From Phoenix dactylifera (Eukaryota > Streptophyta > Magnoliopsida > Arecales > Arecaceae): a stretch of 64,000 nucleotides of DNA. Positions within the stretch are counted from its first letter, which is position 1; each line of letters opens with the position of its first letter. A program made the translations under genes and the position numbers. The stretch lies in assembly GCF_009389715.1 (NCBI RefSeq), contig NC_052400.1, positions 1,364,001 through 1,428,000 on the forward strand, read 5' to 3'. Positions 33,604-46,900 of the stretch are shown here, piece by piece. Below the pieces are notes generated by a model that was not told the DNA's origin, did not search any database, and saw nothing but the letters and a program-made list of their open reading frames with translations.

Positions 33604-33930
33604 GTATTTGATAGTACGTAGGATGGCGAACAATATATTTGCCACGTTTCTTTGCGTATCCAGTCGGAATTTTCCATTTTTCCTTGTAGATCCTGTCATA
33701 TCTTTGACCGACTTTTCTTTGTGCCCACAGAGGTTGCATTGCACGCTTAGCAAGTTCTGGATATGAATTAACCAACATGAAAGTATATGCTAAATATTTG
33801 TGAGAAGGAAAGAAGCTAGAGGATATCACCCTCCAGATTCTTGCTAGTTCACCCATGTGATGTGGAAGCTGATGATTGGCTAATAGGTAAGCAAGGGTCG
33901 GTATACTGCCCCAATCTCCGACTGCCGCAT
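33604..33930 (-). pseudogene. Unrecognised conserved ORF remnant, copy C
   Basis: Third copy of the block, with small changes (ELARIWRV, KKRGKYIVR). It is again read in frame with the LINE ORF1 remnant of copy B on its left (322-aa open frame, 32,888-33,856). Confidence 0.4.
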
Positions 33931-35467
33931 CAGCCGAGTAATTAGGCGGTGATTTAGCGGGCGATCAGGAGCAGTACTCTTGTCAGAATTCCATTACTAT
34001 TTTTTGGTTAACAGTCTACTAATATTTTAGGTCAACGAGACTTAGGTCGAAAACAATGAACGTTATGTACAAGTCTTATCCTAGTTTCGGTCATATATAC
34101 AACTGGCATATAATTTTATTTTTTTTTGGGACGAACTTGATTGAATTCCTGTTTAAGTCAATAATCAATTGTAATGGATTTCTAGACGCATTTAAACCTG
34201 TTATTGCGTGTATCTGCTGTGTTTTCCGGCATGCTTGTTGCTTGACGAGCTATATATTAGAACTCTGAAATTTTACTTAGCATTGAGGTCATGGAGAGTG
34301 GGAGTGGGTCCCACCTAAGAATGCGTACGTGTTCGACATGGATTCGTTGGAAATGCTGAAATTAAGCTGCATGCCTCCAATAGTGAATCACCAGCGGTTG
34401 ACTAACACCATTTTCAGGTTCACGTTCGCCGCAAGTTTCTGAACTCACGACAGATCAGCTTTGATAAGTCTTTTGAATGATTCAATTTTGTTGGATGTGA
34501 TTTTGGTCGGAGATTGTAGCTGTCGAGGTTAATGAGGACAGTGTTTCATGGATAAATAAAAGATATACGACATTTTTAGAGATAATAATAATATCATTTT
34601 TAGCTTCAGTACCTATTCCCCTTCAAAAATTTTGGTTCAAAGTTCTCTCAACCTCCTCTTCTATTTCTATTTTTTCTTAAATTTTCACTATTTTATTCTT
34701 CTTCTATTTTTTCTACACTTCAATTTTTTATTTTATATTTTGTATCTTATCATTTTTTATTATTATTATATGCATTGCGCGCTCCTGTTTGTCAGAAAAT
34801 AAAGCATATGAAAATGTAATTTCTTTGTCTTGTAAATAATATTTCTTTCAGTGAAATAGGCCTCTAACGCCTGACTGGTTTTCGCCTTCGGGAAATTATA
34901 TTGTCTTGGATTGTTCCACAATGCTAGTAAATTTCCAAACGGTGGGAAATCATTAAATGCTAGAATTGGCCAACGGGAAGCCAACTGAAACCATCCCTTT
35001 CATTCTTTTCCCCACGCAATTGGTATCGTGCCAATCCAAATCTGACCACGTAACACGGCCACATACTCTCTAGGATAAGGCCCTAGAGAATATACTAGGC
35101 TTAAAAATTTATCGCAACCTCAATATCCATAATCAAAATAATCTCAAATCATAACGAATCAACAAAATTGATCCAATTACAAAATTTAATCATCCAACCA
35201 GTATCAGTGATGCTCTATCTATTCATCCCTTATCCATATAATCCCAATTCATACCAAATATTACGCCACTTGCAACCTGCAACTTTGAAAAGAAAAAGAA
35301 AAGAAGATTGTGAGTTTTACAGCCCCGTAAAAATATCGAACCGTTGCACCATAAGTAATAAAAAAATAATTAATTAAAAATACTAGATAAAATAAATATC
35401 ATATCAATACTTGGAAAGCTCAAACAAATAACAGGCACATAAGTTCTCATTATTATCTTTTCAAAGA

Positions 35468-35469
<2 letters not shown>
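33931..35469. other. AT-rich non-coding DNA, copy C
   Basis: Counterpart of 19,210-20,748, nearly identical to B up to about 34,680 and clearly diverged after that. No gene seen. Confidence 0.6.
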
Positions 35470-35535
<66 letters not shown>

Positions 35536-35541
35536 TATATC
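35470..35541. repeat. (AT)n microsatellite, copy C
   Basis: Longer AT run, with the AC block almost absent (single CACAT), unlike A and B. Confidence 0.95.
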
Positions 35542-35689
35542 TCAAATGTAACTAATTGTTTAACAATAATTTCTTATGTCATGTCATCTATTTCTCATTA
35601 ACTTGATTTGAATATTTTTATTAATTAACTTTTGGTTGTGGACTAATCAAGATCATTAGTCGATCCAAGACGAACAAAAATCCAACGCG

Positions 35690-35951
35690 TCAGCCCGTAG
35701 ATGCTATCCCATGCATAAGCCCGTGAAGGCTATCCCTATGCATCAAGTCTATGAGTGCTATCCTACACATAAGCCTATGAAGACTATCCCCATGCGTCAA
35801 GCCCTTGGACGCTATCCCACACGTAAGCCCATAGAGGCTATCCTACGCATAAGCTCGTAGAGGCTATTCCACGCATAAGCTCATAAAGGCTATTTTACGC
35901 ATAAGCTCGTGGAGGCTATCCTATGCATAAGCTTATAGAGGCTATCCATGA
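35690..35951. repeat. Minisatellite, copy C
   Basis: Diverged version of 7,464-7,756 with one unit or so fewer; units read CATAAGCTCGTAGAGGCTATCC and variants. Confidence 0.85.
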
Positions 35952-37902
35952 CGAGGTTAGTCCACATCATATATATCTTGTCCGTTTGATTTATATGTTA
36001 CTCTTGTCAAATCAGTTACCACTTATACGATGAATTTCTCTCAAATTCAAAGTATTTTTATTTACGTAATTATGTTTTCAATATTTAATACATATAATAA
36101 CCATACGAATATATTTGTACTGAAAATTATATAAAATATGCCATCACATGCCAAACCAAATTTATCGATATAAATCTCATGATGTAAATCCAGTGGTACA
36201 AACTAATAAACATATACATATAACCGGTGACCGAGTAGAGAAATTCTTACCTCTATCGCAATCCAACGCAGCTACAATATTACCAATACGCACCTAACAT
36301 GTCCAATTAACTTAATATCAATATAATAGCAACTTATCCCTTATCAATCACTCGTCATATTAATGAATCAATTATTCAGTAATTACTTAATTTTAGAGTT
36401 CTAATATTTGAATTACCCATATTCTCTATTCTTCTTTAATTAAAAATTAAATATAAAAAAAAGGTTAGGGTCTTATCTCAATTTAGAAATTAGAGTATAA
36501 GATCTTGTTAGGCTTTTTTTTGTCCGAGTAACTGTAGTCCATACAAAACTAAGACCGACTATGAAAATAGATTCGTATAGAAAGATATATGAGGCTAGCT
36601 AGATGACAACCCAATTGCTCTAATCGATCAGCACAACGTAACTTAATCCATCTGATCAAAAAATATATATCTAATCAAGAAAAACGTAATAGATCAGGGG
36701 TTATCAACTATAGGTCAAATGGTAGCTGACAACAGTCGGGTGCCAGATGGATAGAGCCAACAGGTTGTAACATCCGATAATTCAGGTCGGTTCACTCTAA
36801 CCAATCTAACCAATCAACTTGTGAAACAAGAATCAAACCATAGTATATATAACACAATAAAGGCTAATGATGATAAAGTCTAGTGATGTTTGGCAATGGT
36901 CAAGCTAAGGCTAGAGTGGCGGATGGTCGTAGCGACTCTGGTCTAAGACCCTCTACTAGAGTCAACTCAAGTTCATAATGAGAATATTTGGGACCCTCCT
37001 GCTGGGTCTATAGAACCATGCAAAGAGAGAGCAACAGAGGAAAAGAATTCAAGAGAGGAAAAAGAAAGAGAGCAAGGCAGACAACACTCACCTCGGTCCG
37101 ATGAAGTTCCAGCAGCTCTTTCCAGTAACGAATTAAAAAGAAAACCCAGAGAAGAATCGTCGAGATTGGCGGCTATTCCTCGAGTCTTCATTGATGGAGC
37201 TAAGAGGAGGAGGAAGGAGCATTAAATAAGTGAATTCTAGATTTTTGGATAAACTCAACATGCCCTAGGATGCTCGAAGTCCGACGAGATAGGTGGAAGA
37301 AGACTCCAACTGGTGTTCTTCTTTACCCCATTGTGTGCAACAGGGCATGCTCAAGGACCAATGGGCCTGGCCTCTTCAAACCGGTTTGGGCTATTACAAT
37401 TGAATTGAATCGTTTTCACATTGGCCACTTATCCAAAGAGAAAAGTCATACTATCTTGTTAAAAATTATTAAAACACATTTCCAATTTTAAGTTTTGAAT
37501 GGCTCACATGTTGCCATGATCCATCTCTTTGCCACCTATTCCCTATCATGGCCACTGTCCCATTCACCTGCTCTCCATGTTGGACTTTGTCCTCTTAATT
37601 AGAAGTGATATTAACTTGAGGCCGCATACCATCACAGCGACTCATGCTACAACTAAAATTGGACCTTGTACTTTTTATTGGCCTTTGAAAATAATATCTG
37701 ATAGCTTCCTTCATATTTCATCTCTGCATCTGATCTTCATAATTGCATCTTGTACAACACTTCACACCAACGCCAGTTTTGGAGGATCAAAGGCAATTCC
37801 ATGTTTGCATACTTTGAAGACAAAAAAAAAAAAATATATTAGGTAATACAACAATCCAAACACCAACTAGTTAGAGCAAGTCCAAAGGTTCAAAATCAAG
37901 GA
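35952..37902. other. Non-coding, probably transposon-derived DNA, copy C
   Basis: Diverged counterpart of 7,757-9,760. Same minus-strand LTR/promoter-like region (about 36,973-37,390). Homology to A and B stops near 37,902 in an A-rich stretch. No gene recognised. Confidence 0.45.
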
Positions 37903-38539
37903 AAAAAATTTTAAACAAAAGGCAAACAAGATCGTAGACTGAATTGCGGTTTATGTGGGCAACTCTATAAAAAGCATGTCGTGGACGATTGAGAGTAAAT
38001 TGCGTAGGACATTTGAAATATTTTATTTTTTAATTTTATTAAATATATTTGTATCTGAATAATATAAACAGTCTGCTTTAAAAAAAAAGATTTTTTTAGA
38101 GAAGTACAGATCCCACAGATGGATGCAGCATGATTTGCCTTCTGACAGTTGTGTAATGACAACCACCTTCTTAATAGCCATGAAGGCCATGCAACAATGT
38201 TGTACAACTATGCAGATCATCCATGAGACTTGTCTCATCTGCATTCAAAAATTTCGCAGCTTTGTAGCAGTCAAATTTGATTATGCAGTTGGGTATATAT
38301 CCTCAAAAGCTCTTGGCCTTTAACACATTATTTGCATGGTTGGTCATAGGAAAAAGGTCTCAATCAACATCGACGGCTATCAAATGGTAATTATTTTTTG
38401 GTAGGCCATCAAATTGTGTCAGAATGTTTTTTTTTTTTTTTCAGCAGGAGTATGAAACTGTACTTTTTTCACTTTGTTCTCTGTAGGTATCAAATTTTAT
38501 TATTTTTTAAAAAAATAGGCTTTTTTTTAAATAAACCGG
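37903..38539. other. AT-rich non-coding DNA
   Basis: No gene recognised. Several A or T runs; nothing else supported. Confidence 0.5.
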
Positions 38540-39690
38540 TTACATTATATCATCCTAGTATGGATACATCCAAAAATTAGAAACAAGAAGGTAGTAAAAA
38601 GGACGTGGTGAAGACTCATAGCTATTACAAATCCATACACCAAAGTGTTGCGCAACATATAATATGACCCAATGAGCAGCCCCATTCGCCTTGCAATAGA
38701 CATGGATAACCCGGGAGGCCTCCCAGTCCCTCAACAGGTTATACATATCCTGCAACAGTAGGTGCTCGCCAGCTCTAGTATGGCCCTGGATCTATCCAAT
38801 CACAATCGCCGAATCTCTTTCCAGGTGAACCTGGTCCGCCCTCAGGGTAAACCGTGCGTAGGTAACCCTCCCAAGCGGCCCCGAGCTCAGCACTAGAAAT
38901 AGAGATGTCATAGAGCCGACTACCTCTAATTGCAACTAATCTGGAATCAATATCTCTGATCACAAACCCAACCCCTTCTTTACTCTCATCATCAAACACA
39001 ATCAAAGTTTACCTTGAGAAATCTTGCGGATGGGGCCTCCCAAGAGACGAAAATTATTTGAGATGCTCCAAGAGCTGAATGGGAAGCCCAAATATCCCTT
39101 GTAATGTTAGGTCCTCTAAAAATTTGCGCACGGGAGAACTCCTCAGCTTGGAGAAGCGCCCCATCAGTCATGCCTTACAATTTTGTCACCACCCCTCAAA
39201 GATTCTAGAGTTCCTATCCAGCCAAATATGATAAGTAATATAAGCAAAACTGACACCTCTACTATCAGTGGCGGGTCTCTTCAAGGAACCTTTCAAATAA
39301 TCAAGGAAGGTTGCAACCAGGCTCAAAGACTATAGAAAGCACCAGTTGGATCCGACCAGCTATTCAGTGAATGGGAAAGAAAGGTCCATCTCATCCGATC
39401 ATAAGCTCGCTCCATGTCCAGCTTAACCGCCATAAGGCTCCGATGACTTGAGGACCCCTAAAGATCATGCATGAACTTCTAAACATCCAAAATATTGTCA
39501 AAGATGCTTCGGCTTCCCATAAAGGCCTCCTGTTCAGGCCTGATGAGTCTGGGGAGAATCCCTCTAAGTCTAGCAACTAAAACTCTCGTGATGACCTTGG
39601 AGAGAGTGGAACAAAGGTTGATGGGCCTGAAATGATGCGCGACTCAGTGGCATCTTGCCACTTGAAGATCAGAGTAACGGAGGTCTAATT
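38540..39690 (-). pseudogene. Degenerate, internally deleted LINE fragment
   Basis: Minus-strand remnants of an L1-type LINE of a different, older lineage. RNase H pieces are at 38,555-39,005 (EGVGFVIRD, VYCKANGAAHW), a zf-RVT/linker stretch at about 39,010-39,250, and reverse transcriptase at about 39,350-39,690 (RPEQEAFMG, AVKLDMERAYDRMRW). Much of the reverse transcriptase C-terminal half is missing between them. The frame is heavily broken. Confidence 0.7.
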
Positions 39691-39912
39691 CTAGTTTGTC
39701 ACCAAGAAGTTGGCTTATTAGGGATTTGAAGATAAATAAAATCTTGTTAGAGTTTTAAAGACAAACAAAATATAAAAAAAAAAGTTCAAATTTTTGCCAG
39801 TCCAGCATAAAGCTATTTCATAGAACTTGGAGGGGTAAACAAAAACTAGTAATTGAAAAAAAATAAAAAATGAAATACATAAGAGTGTCCATATCGACAG
39901 TGGCTAGTTGGA
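39691..39912. other. AT-rich DNA with degenerate local repeats
   Basis: Contains TTTGAAGATAAATAAAATCTTGTT, which recurs near 40,110 and, in altered form, between 40,300 and 40,870. No gene. Confidence 0.45.
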
Positions 39913-40095
39913 TTTTTTTATTATTATTATTTTTTAGCTTTAGCGGGCACCTCACGGTATTCGAGTATGGACACACTTAATAAAATTAGAAAACAAAACA
40001 TCGCGGAGAGCCCTAGGCAGCTCTTCCTCCTGCATCCATAGAGGACCGCCTAAGTGACTAGCCACGTAAGAAGCCACCCAATCGGCGGCTCTATT
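39913..40095 (-). pseudogene. Short LINE 3' end (RNase H C-terminus)
   Basis: Minus-strand translation of about 40,000-40,095 reads NRAADWVASYVASHLGG, the C-terminal end of a LINE RNase H domain. A T-rich run at 39,916-39,935 is the likely poly(A) tail. Very 5'-truncated. Confidence 0.6.
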
Positions 40096-40883
40096 AGTCA
40101 ATTGAAGTTTTGAAGATAAATAAAATCTTGTTGGAGCATTGAAAACAAAGAACCCAAAAAATAATTAAAAAGTTCAAGATTTTATTTCTTCAGCACTAAT
40201 CTAGCTTCTTCAAACTTTGAAAAGAAGTAAAAAATAGTAAGTATAATGACTATGGTTGAAAAATTAAAATCAAAGAGATTTTTGGTTTCTCACTGGAAGC
40301 ATTTGATGACAAATAAAGCAAAAGGAAAATAAAAGAAAAAAAATCAAGTTCTTTTGATGTTGTCATTAAGTTAGTGTTGCAGAACATTGGAGAGAAATAA
40401 AAAAAATTAGTTAATAGTTGAAATCTAAAAGAATTGGCATCTCTAAGGAAGTCCATTTTATTGTATATCTCACTTGAAAGGATGTGGATGGTTGGAGACG
40501 TAAAAAGAACTTAAAAAATCAAATTCTTATCTCATCAGCATGAAGTCAGCTCCGTGGAAGTAAAAAGAAACAGCAATTATAACATAAAAGATAGCAAAAT
40601 TTTGGTTCATTTCTTATTTGTCAGGAGGGAAGTAGCTTGTCGAAGATTTGGTGCTTTGAGGACAGATAAAATAATTGACAAAAAAATTATTATAACAAAA
40701 AAAATAAAGAAACAGTTTAAATCTAAAACAATTGAACTCTAGAAGTTGGTTCGCTTTTTAATCTGTCACGACAAAGGTGGCTTGTTTTGTACCAAAAAAA
40801 AAAAAAGGTGGTTTGTTAAAGGTTTGGTGCTTTGAGGTCAGATAAAAAAGAAATAATTGATAAAAAAAAGGAAAAATATTAAA
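40096..40883. other. AT-rich non-coding DNA upstream of tRNA region
   Basis: No gene; low-complexity A-rich sequence with diverged local repeats. AAAAA at 40,872-40,876 (TTTTT on the minus strand) lies about 8 nt past the tRNA 3' end and fits a Pol III terminator. Confidence 0.5.
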
Positions 40884-40956
40884 CGATCGCGATGGGACTC
40901 GAACCCACAATCTCCCGCTCCGGAGGCGAGCGCCTTATCCATTAGGCCACGCGATC
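40884..40956 (-). tRNA. tRNA-Arg (CCG)
   Basis: Complete 73-nt intronless cloverleaf on the minus strand. Acceptor stem GATCGCG pairs with CGCGATC; D arm GCCTAATGGATAAGGC; anticodon arm CTCGC/GCGGG with loop CTCCGGA and anticodon CCG, reading CGG; T arm GTGGG TTCGAGT CCCAT. No CCA is encoded, as expected for a nuclear gene. A TTTTT Pol III stop follows within 12 nt. Internal A and B boxes (TGGCCTAATGG, GGTTCGAGTCC) are intact. Confidence 0.95.
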
Positions 40957-43312
40957 GTAGATGCCAAGGTGGCTCCTGGTATATATATATATCATTTTAC
41001 GTATTCTAGGCAAACTTCCCCAATTTGAAGGTTTGAATCTGTATCCTATCCATTCATGAATTAAACTCTATCAGGTATGACACACTATATCATACAAAAT
41101 TGGATAATACGTGGAATACCATATCAGTTCAATACTAATACATAGTACAATAGGCGTACTGAGTATTGGTGCGTCGAACCAGCTCCGTACCATACTAACA
41201 TAACGATATTATGGTAGCAGTACGGAGCCGGTATCGAGATGGCATACCTTGATGTAGAATTTGGTTGGGTAAAATTTTGACTTGGGTTTAAAACAAATCA
41301 AGTATGGATGTGCTCAAGCTCAAATCAGCCAATTTTTAGTAAATCTAGACTAAGATCTAGATTTTTTTTTCGACCTTTCTTTTGTACCATGCTAAGCCAT
41401 TAGTATATGTATTCAGATTGGATCCTGCTTGGGTTTGGATCATGTATAGGGCTGCTAAGTCTTGGTGATAGGCTTGGTAGGTGGTCTAAAGTTAAGAATC
41501 ATCTCTATTACCAAATTATTTTGCCTAAGTGGATCCCTCTAGTCTTGGTCATTTCAAAGTAATTACTATAATGAAAGAAAAATAGAATATCAATATCCGA
41601 ACATAGGATGGACACAACTTTCCCCTCACCATCAAAGTTTAAACCCGATACACCTCCAAATCAGCCACAGCTCTCTAGAAAGACCAACCAATCAGAATTC
41701 ACCACAACACTAACACGTGGTTGATCAGGAAGCGACCACTTGGCAGGTCTAGCGTCGTGATACCGAACTTGTATATCATGAGTTCTCCATGGTTGGTCGC
41801 ATCCTAACCTAGGGCCCTAGTGATCACTGAAATCCTACCGATGCGATAGACGATATGTCATTCACGTGTGAGACATTGATGCCTAATGTTGAGGTCGGTA
41901 CCCAAGCCAATCATTTCTGATCGGCCCACATGCCAATGGTAGGTAAGCTCCTTCACCCACTTAATCAACAAAAGAAAGGAGAACTCAGGAGGTGAGTAAA
42001 TACACAAGAGTGAACCTCCTCCTCTTTCCTGAGCACAATCCTGACTTAGGCACTAAAGAGTTTGTTGTCGGATACACGCTGACCAAAGGATTTCTTCATT
42101 CATCCTGTTTCAAGTCGGAGTCTGGCCACCCAATAAGAACCCCAGTAGCGATGATGCACAGCTAACCCTTTCCGATCTTGACCAGAGTAGCCGATAGCCA
42201 AGCTCTCCAGCGTCGTCGTGCTTCTCATCGTTGTGCCTGCAACGGGCCAAGCAAACCTATCTCACAACGAGAATCAGATAACCTCAAGAGTGCAGTATGT
42301 CATGAATAATGCGAGCAAGTGGCTGAGCCATGTACAAGCTTAAGTTTTGCAATTTAGAGCATATAATTTACTTATAAAAAGATGAGTCAGTTCCTCTTCG
42401 ACTCACAGTGAACTGGAGAGACTAGTCGTTCAACCATGTTTGACCATGATTGTCACGATGGCCACGATTGGATGGGCCTCATGCGGTACATGAGACAGCA
42501 GCTTTGTGGGATCCATTCAAATCATGGCTATCACACCAATCATGGAAATGCTTCACATTCAAACTAGAGAGTATCTGGGCCTTGCTGTAACTTCTCTCCT
42601 AAAATAAAGAGGTCTAGTTATCAATTAGCTGCAACTAATTTAACGTTATCACAACTAAATTTAAGATATAATTTTCTCATTCAAAATAATTTGGTTGGTA
42701 ACGAATTATCATGTACGAAATCAAGATAAATTTTGCTTTAGTCTTACACCAAGGACCAAACTATTAAAAAGAACATGTCTCCTCCTATCTCTCACATATA
42801 TATAAAAAGGTAATCTTTTAGTTAGGATAAAGATAATTTAGAACTTTTCTTTATATTTGTCTTTTTCATTTTTTGTATCCAACGAAACTACTTATAAGCT
42901 TAAATTTTTGAATATTTCTTTAAATACCTCTTGTTCACCTTGTGTAAATTGAACCATGTGGTTATTTAAGATCAACTAATATTTGAAATATATTCTTGTA
43001 GACTTATAAAAATAGATTTTTATTGACATCATTAAACAGCATATAGGAATTTAATATAATATATTGTCATTCCTGTCTTAAAATATATATGGTGCAATAG
43101 TCAATATCAACTTTTTGTCCATGAAAAAATAAAAAGATTCAATTTCATTATATTTTTTCTCCAAACTGTTATATTTAATGTGTTTTTTCATTTGTAATCT
43201 ACGCATAATACATGTTATCAGGTGCTTACCAGTTCTCTCTTCCAGGTGGAATTCAAAGATAATTTTCCTCAAGAGGAGTTTAATATTCCTATGCAAGCTT
43301 GCATGCTTATGC
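40957..43312. other. Intergenic DNA between tRNA and patellin
   Basis: No gene recognised. About 41,060-41,260 contains a dispersed-repeat-like stretch with TACGGAGCCGGTA and CCGTACCATAC motifs, similar in flavour to 50,040-50,190 and 58,280-58,890. About 41,600-42,560 is unique-looking sequence with no open frame of note. Confidence 0.45.
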
Positions 43313-43729
43313 AAACACCATTAAAAGAATATTGTTCTTTGTTTCTGTGTGCATTTAAAAAGCTACACAAACACAAACACCATTAAAAGATTGTTCTTTG
43401 GTTCTGTGTTCATTTAGAAAGCTGCACAAACACCAAATGTACAAATCAGAAAGTTCTATCAAATGATAAATTGTTGATTATTGAAAAAATCATGCTTCTC
43501 TACAAAGATTACTATACTGTAAACACCATTAAACGAATATTGTTCTTTGTTTCTGTGTGCATTTAAAAAGCTACACAAACACAAACACCATTAAAAGATT
43601 GTTCTTTGGTTCTGTGTTCATTTAGAAAGCTGCACAAACACTAAATGTACAAATCAGAAAGTTCTATCAAATGATAAATTGTTGATTATTGAAAAAATCA
43701 TGCTTCTCTACAAAGATTACTATACTGTA
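43313..43729. repeat. 208-bp tandem duplication downstream of patellin
   Basis: 43,313-43,520 and 43,521-43,729 are near-identical direct copies with a 208-bp period; the few differences include AAAGAAT/AACGAAT and ACCAAATG/ACTAAATG. It lies just beyond the probable patellin polyadenylation site. Confidence 0.9.
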
Positions 43730-43890
43730 ATACAACCATGCAGAAATTTGGAAGCAAAGCTTCAAAAGCCAAACGCATATCCACACAGGATGCTGCTAAA
43801 AGAATGATAGTAAAAGAATGAATCTAGTAAGTATCCCACTATCTCATCTCACTCAATCTCCATCCCTGATCTCAACACACTCTTGACACA

Positions 43891-43896
43891 TTTATT
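43891..43896 (-). promoter_or_regulatory. Patellin poly(A) signal candidate
   Basis: AATAAA on the minus strand about 50 nt past the stop codon. Confidence 0.5.
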
Positions 43897-43945
43897 ATTC
43901 GATAATATAGAAGTAACGAAGGCATGGAAGTCCCGCTGCTGCTGC

Positions 43946-46900
43946 TTAATAACTCTTGGTCTTGAATCGGTACAAGACCTTCTTCTTCTTGTATGAGTTG
44001 TTCTCAATTGTCAGGATGACCTTCCCAGGCTCACTGTTCTTGAATGAGTTCCTCATTGGCTCTTCCTGAGATCCCAACTTCTTGCCCTTCTGAACAATGA
44101 TGGTGTAGGACCCCTCATCAGTGGGGACAAACTCCTCTTTGTAGCTCACCTCCCAACCCAACACAATCAAATCCCAAAGTAGTGTAGTTCCAACCTGTAG
44201 GAAGAAGAACAAGTAGAAAAGAAGCCAGCTAGCAACAGTCAAATTATTGGCAACTAGAAGAACTCTGCCGCAGGAATTTAATTGAAAGAGATTGATACCT
44301 CTGGCGCAGGAATTTCAATGCATTCAGTCGAACCAGCTTTGACAATGAGCTCTGAAACCCCGCCATCTTCGACAGAGAACTCGGTGTCATTCTCGCGTTT
44401 CAGGCCACCATATTTGATAGGTACAGCTTCAGCAGGAATGTGCCTGAGAAGAGCAATATCTGTCAAGATTCTTTTTCTATATAATTGTTGCCATAGATAC
44501 ACATACAATTAAGATTGGGAGGCAGAGAAGAGAGAGCTTACTTGAGAAGAGTCTCTGTGACCTTTGCTGGACGAGCAAAGACAAATTTGCTCTTAGTTCT
44601 TTGGGTTAAGAAAGGGGAGAGGAGAGCATTGAATGCGTAGTACCAGAACGGAACATTGATGAAAATCTACAATCAGAAATTCAGATAAATGGGGATGTTT
44701 TATTAGAAATCTACATATCTAAACCAACAAATATAATTCCATTGTCCCGGTTGCAAGAGAATTACAAACCACGCTTCAACTAGCTGCATCTTTTGATGTG
44801 GAATTCAAATGTTAATGTGGTTATTATATTAAAACTAGGTCTTTATAAGAAAGTTAATGACATCTGATGGCCATAATCCATTGTAGAGAGTGTTTGTTTT
44901 TAGGAAAAGTGTTTCTTTTTAATGGATACCAGCCCAATAATATCAGCTAACAAATTTTTACGCCATCAAATAAGAACCCAGCTTCAAGTAGCATAGGCGA
45001 CAATATAAATGCATTTGGTAATTGCTAGCTTAGGAAATTTACCCAAGTTGTTGATCAACAGTTACCATGAGTCTGTGAAAAGAATTAAATATCTAATACT
45101 GTGTCTACCTATAAGAATGTGGCAGAAATTACAGAATAAAATGCAATAGAGAACCATGACAGAGAAGAATCCAGTATCAAAAACTGAAAACAGCTAACAT
45201 CACTAGTATTCCTTCATATTGGTTCTCTCACCTTCTTTCATTCAAAGTAAGCAAAACAAAGGAAGAAATTAACACTCCAGGGAAAATAGTTCAAAGCAAA
45301 GAACAACTGTATTCTTCAGCCTTGTTTTCTTTTTCTTTCTTTTTTTTTAAGAGGAAGAGGGTGTGAATCCTCAAACCACTGACAAGGCACCAAGGGGAAG
45401 ATCCCCTAGCCATAAAGGCAAGAGTGACCTGTTATGGTCTTTGGATTACTTATATCAATTTAACATGATCTAATTGGTATCCAACAAATTTTCTATGATA
45501 GCCTCAAGAAAATAAAACGGCATGATTTAAATCAAAATCTCGAAGGAATTCAAAAAGAAAAAAAAAAAGAGAGAAAAGAAAAGAAAAGAAAACATCAAAC
45601 TGGTAACAGGTTCGGATCGATTTTTCTGCATCACATAAATAGGAAGAAGAAATGGGAAGACAAGAATGAAATGAAACGATACTCACATTTCTTGCGACAA
45701 ATTCTGGATAGTTGTCTTGAAGCAGCTGGACAACCTGCTTCATAGCAATCCTAAGCTCCTTCTTCGATGGACCGGGAGAGTCCTTCAGGTCAGTAATCTG
45801 GAGCATCGAGGCAACACCTCCAGGCTTGAAGTCAAGCTTCTGAATGCCCTTCTCCATTAGTTGAACCCTCCACTTCAGGAACTTCTCCCTCCCCTCCTCT
45901 GTACCGAAAATCTTCTGGTAGAGCTTGTCATCCTGGAACACCCCTGAGACGTTGTAGCAAACAGGGTGCCCCTCACGATCGACGCCATCCGTGTAGCTCG
46001 CAGCTCCAAGATCAGCATCCAGCAACTCATCGAGGATTGAATCGGCATTGAACTCCTTTCTCCACCGAAGAGTGTTCTGGAGCATCTCAAAGGCCTCCTT
46101 CACCTTGAACTCACGGGCACGGAGGAACTTCAGAAGGATGACATCAGTGCTATCACAGGCTTTGCTTGGCAAAAGGGGCACTCCCCAAAGAGACACCTCC
46201 TTGTCGATGACTTCGACCTCTTTGACCTCGGTTGCTTCAGCTTCTTCCACAGCCTTCACCTCAGAAGCTGTGGATTTCTCCTCGGTAAGTTCAGCTTCTT
46301 TGGCCTTTGGCTCAGTAGCTACATCAGGTTCTGCCTTTTCTCCTTCGCTACCTTCTTTTGTCTCGGGTTTCACCTCCTCTTTCTCCTTTGGCTCAGGTTT
46401 CACCTCATCTCCTTCACCACCTTCTTGGGAGATAGGTTTCTCCTCCTCCTCCTCCTCCTCCTTCTCCTCCTCCTCCTCTTTATCCTTTGGCTCAGCTTTT
46501 GCTTTTTCTCCCTCATCTCCCTCTTGGGTTTCAGGTTTCTCCGTCTCCTTCACCTCTTCTTTCTCCTTCGGTTTCTGCTCCTCCTGCTTGCCTTCCTTCT
46601 TGAAAAGTTTCTTGAAAAGCTTGCTCTCCTCCTTCTCCTTCACCTCCACTTTCTCCTTAAGCTCAGGCTTTGCTTTTTCGCCTTCATCTCCCTCTTGGAT
46701 GTGGGGTTTTTCCTTCTCTTTGGCCTCTTGTTTCTCCTCAGCTTTCTGCTCTTCCTTCTTGAAAAGCTTGTTCTCGAGGATAGCCTCCTCGACCTTCGCT
46801 CTCAGCTCGATCAACGCCTTCCTCTCGCTCTCCTTCAAGTCGGAGAGGAAGTTGCTCTCCTCCCTAAAGGAAGAACTTTTCTCGATCACAGGGACCGAAG

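Larger units (their letters stand above)
33599..37902. repeat. Segmental duplication copy C (partial)
   Basis: Third copy, containing only the left 4.3 kb of the unit: ORF remnant, AT microsatellite, minisatellite and the 8.6-9.7 kb-equivalent sequence. Homology to A and B ends near 37,902, before the BBE-like gene. Its first kilobase is nearly identical to B, while right of about 34,750 it differs from A and B by several percent, with small indels. Confidence 0.85.
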
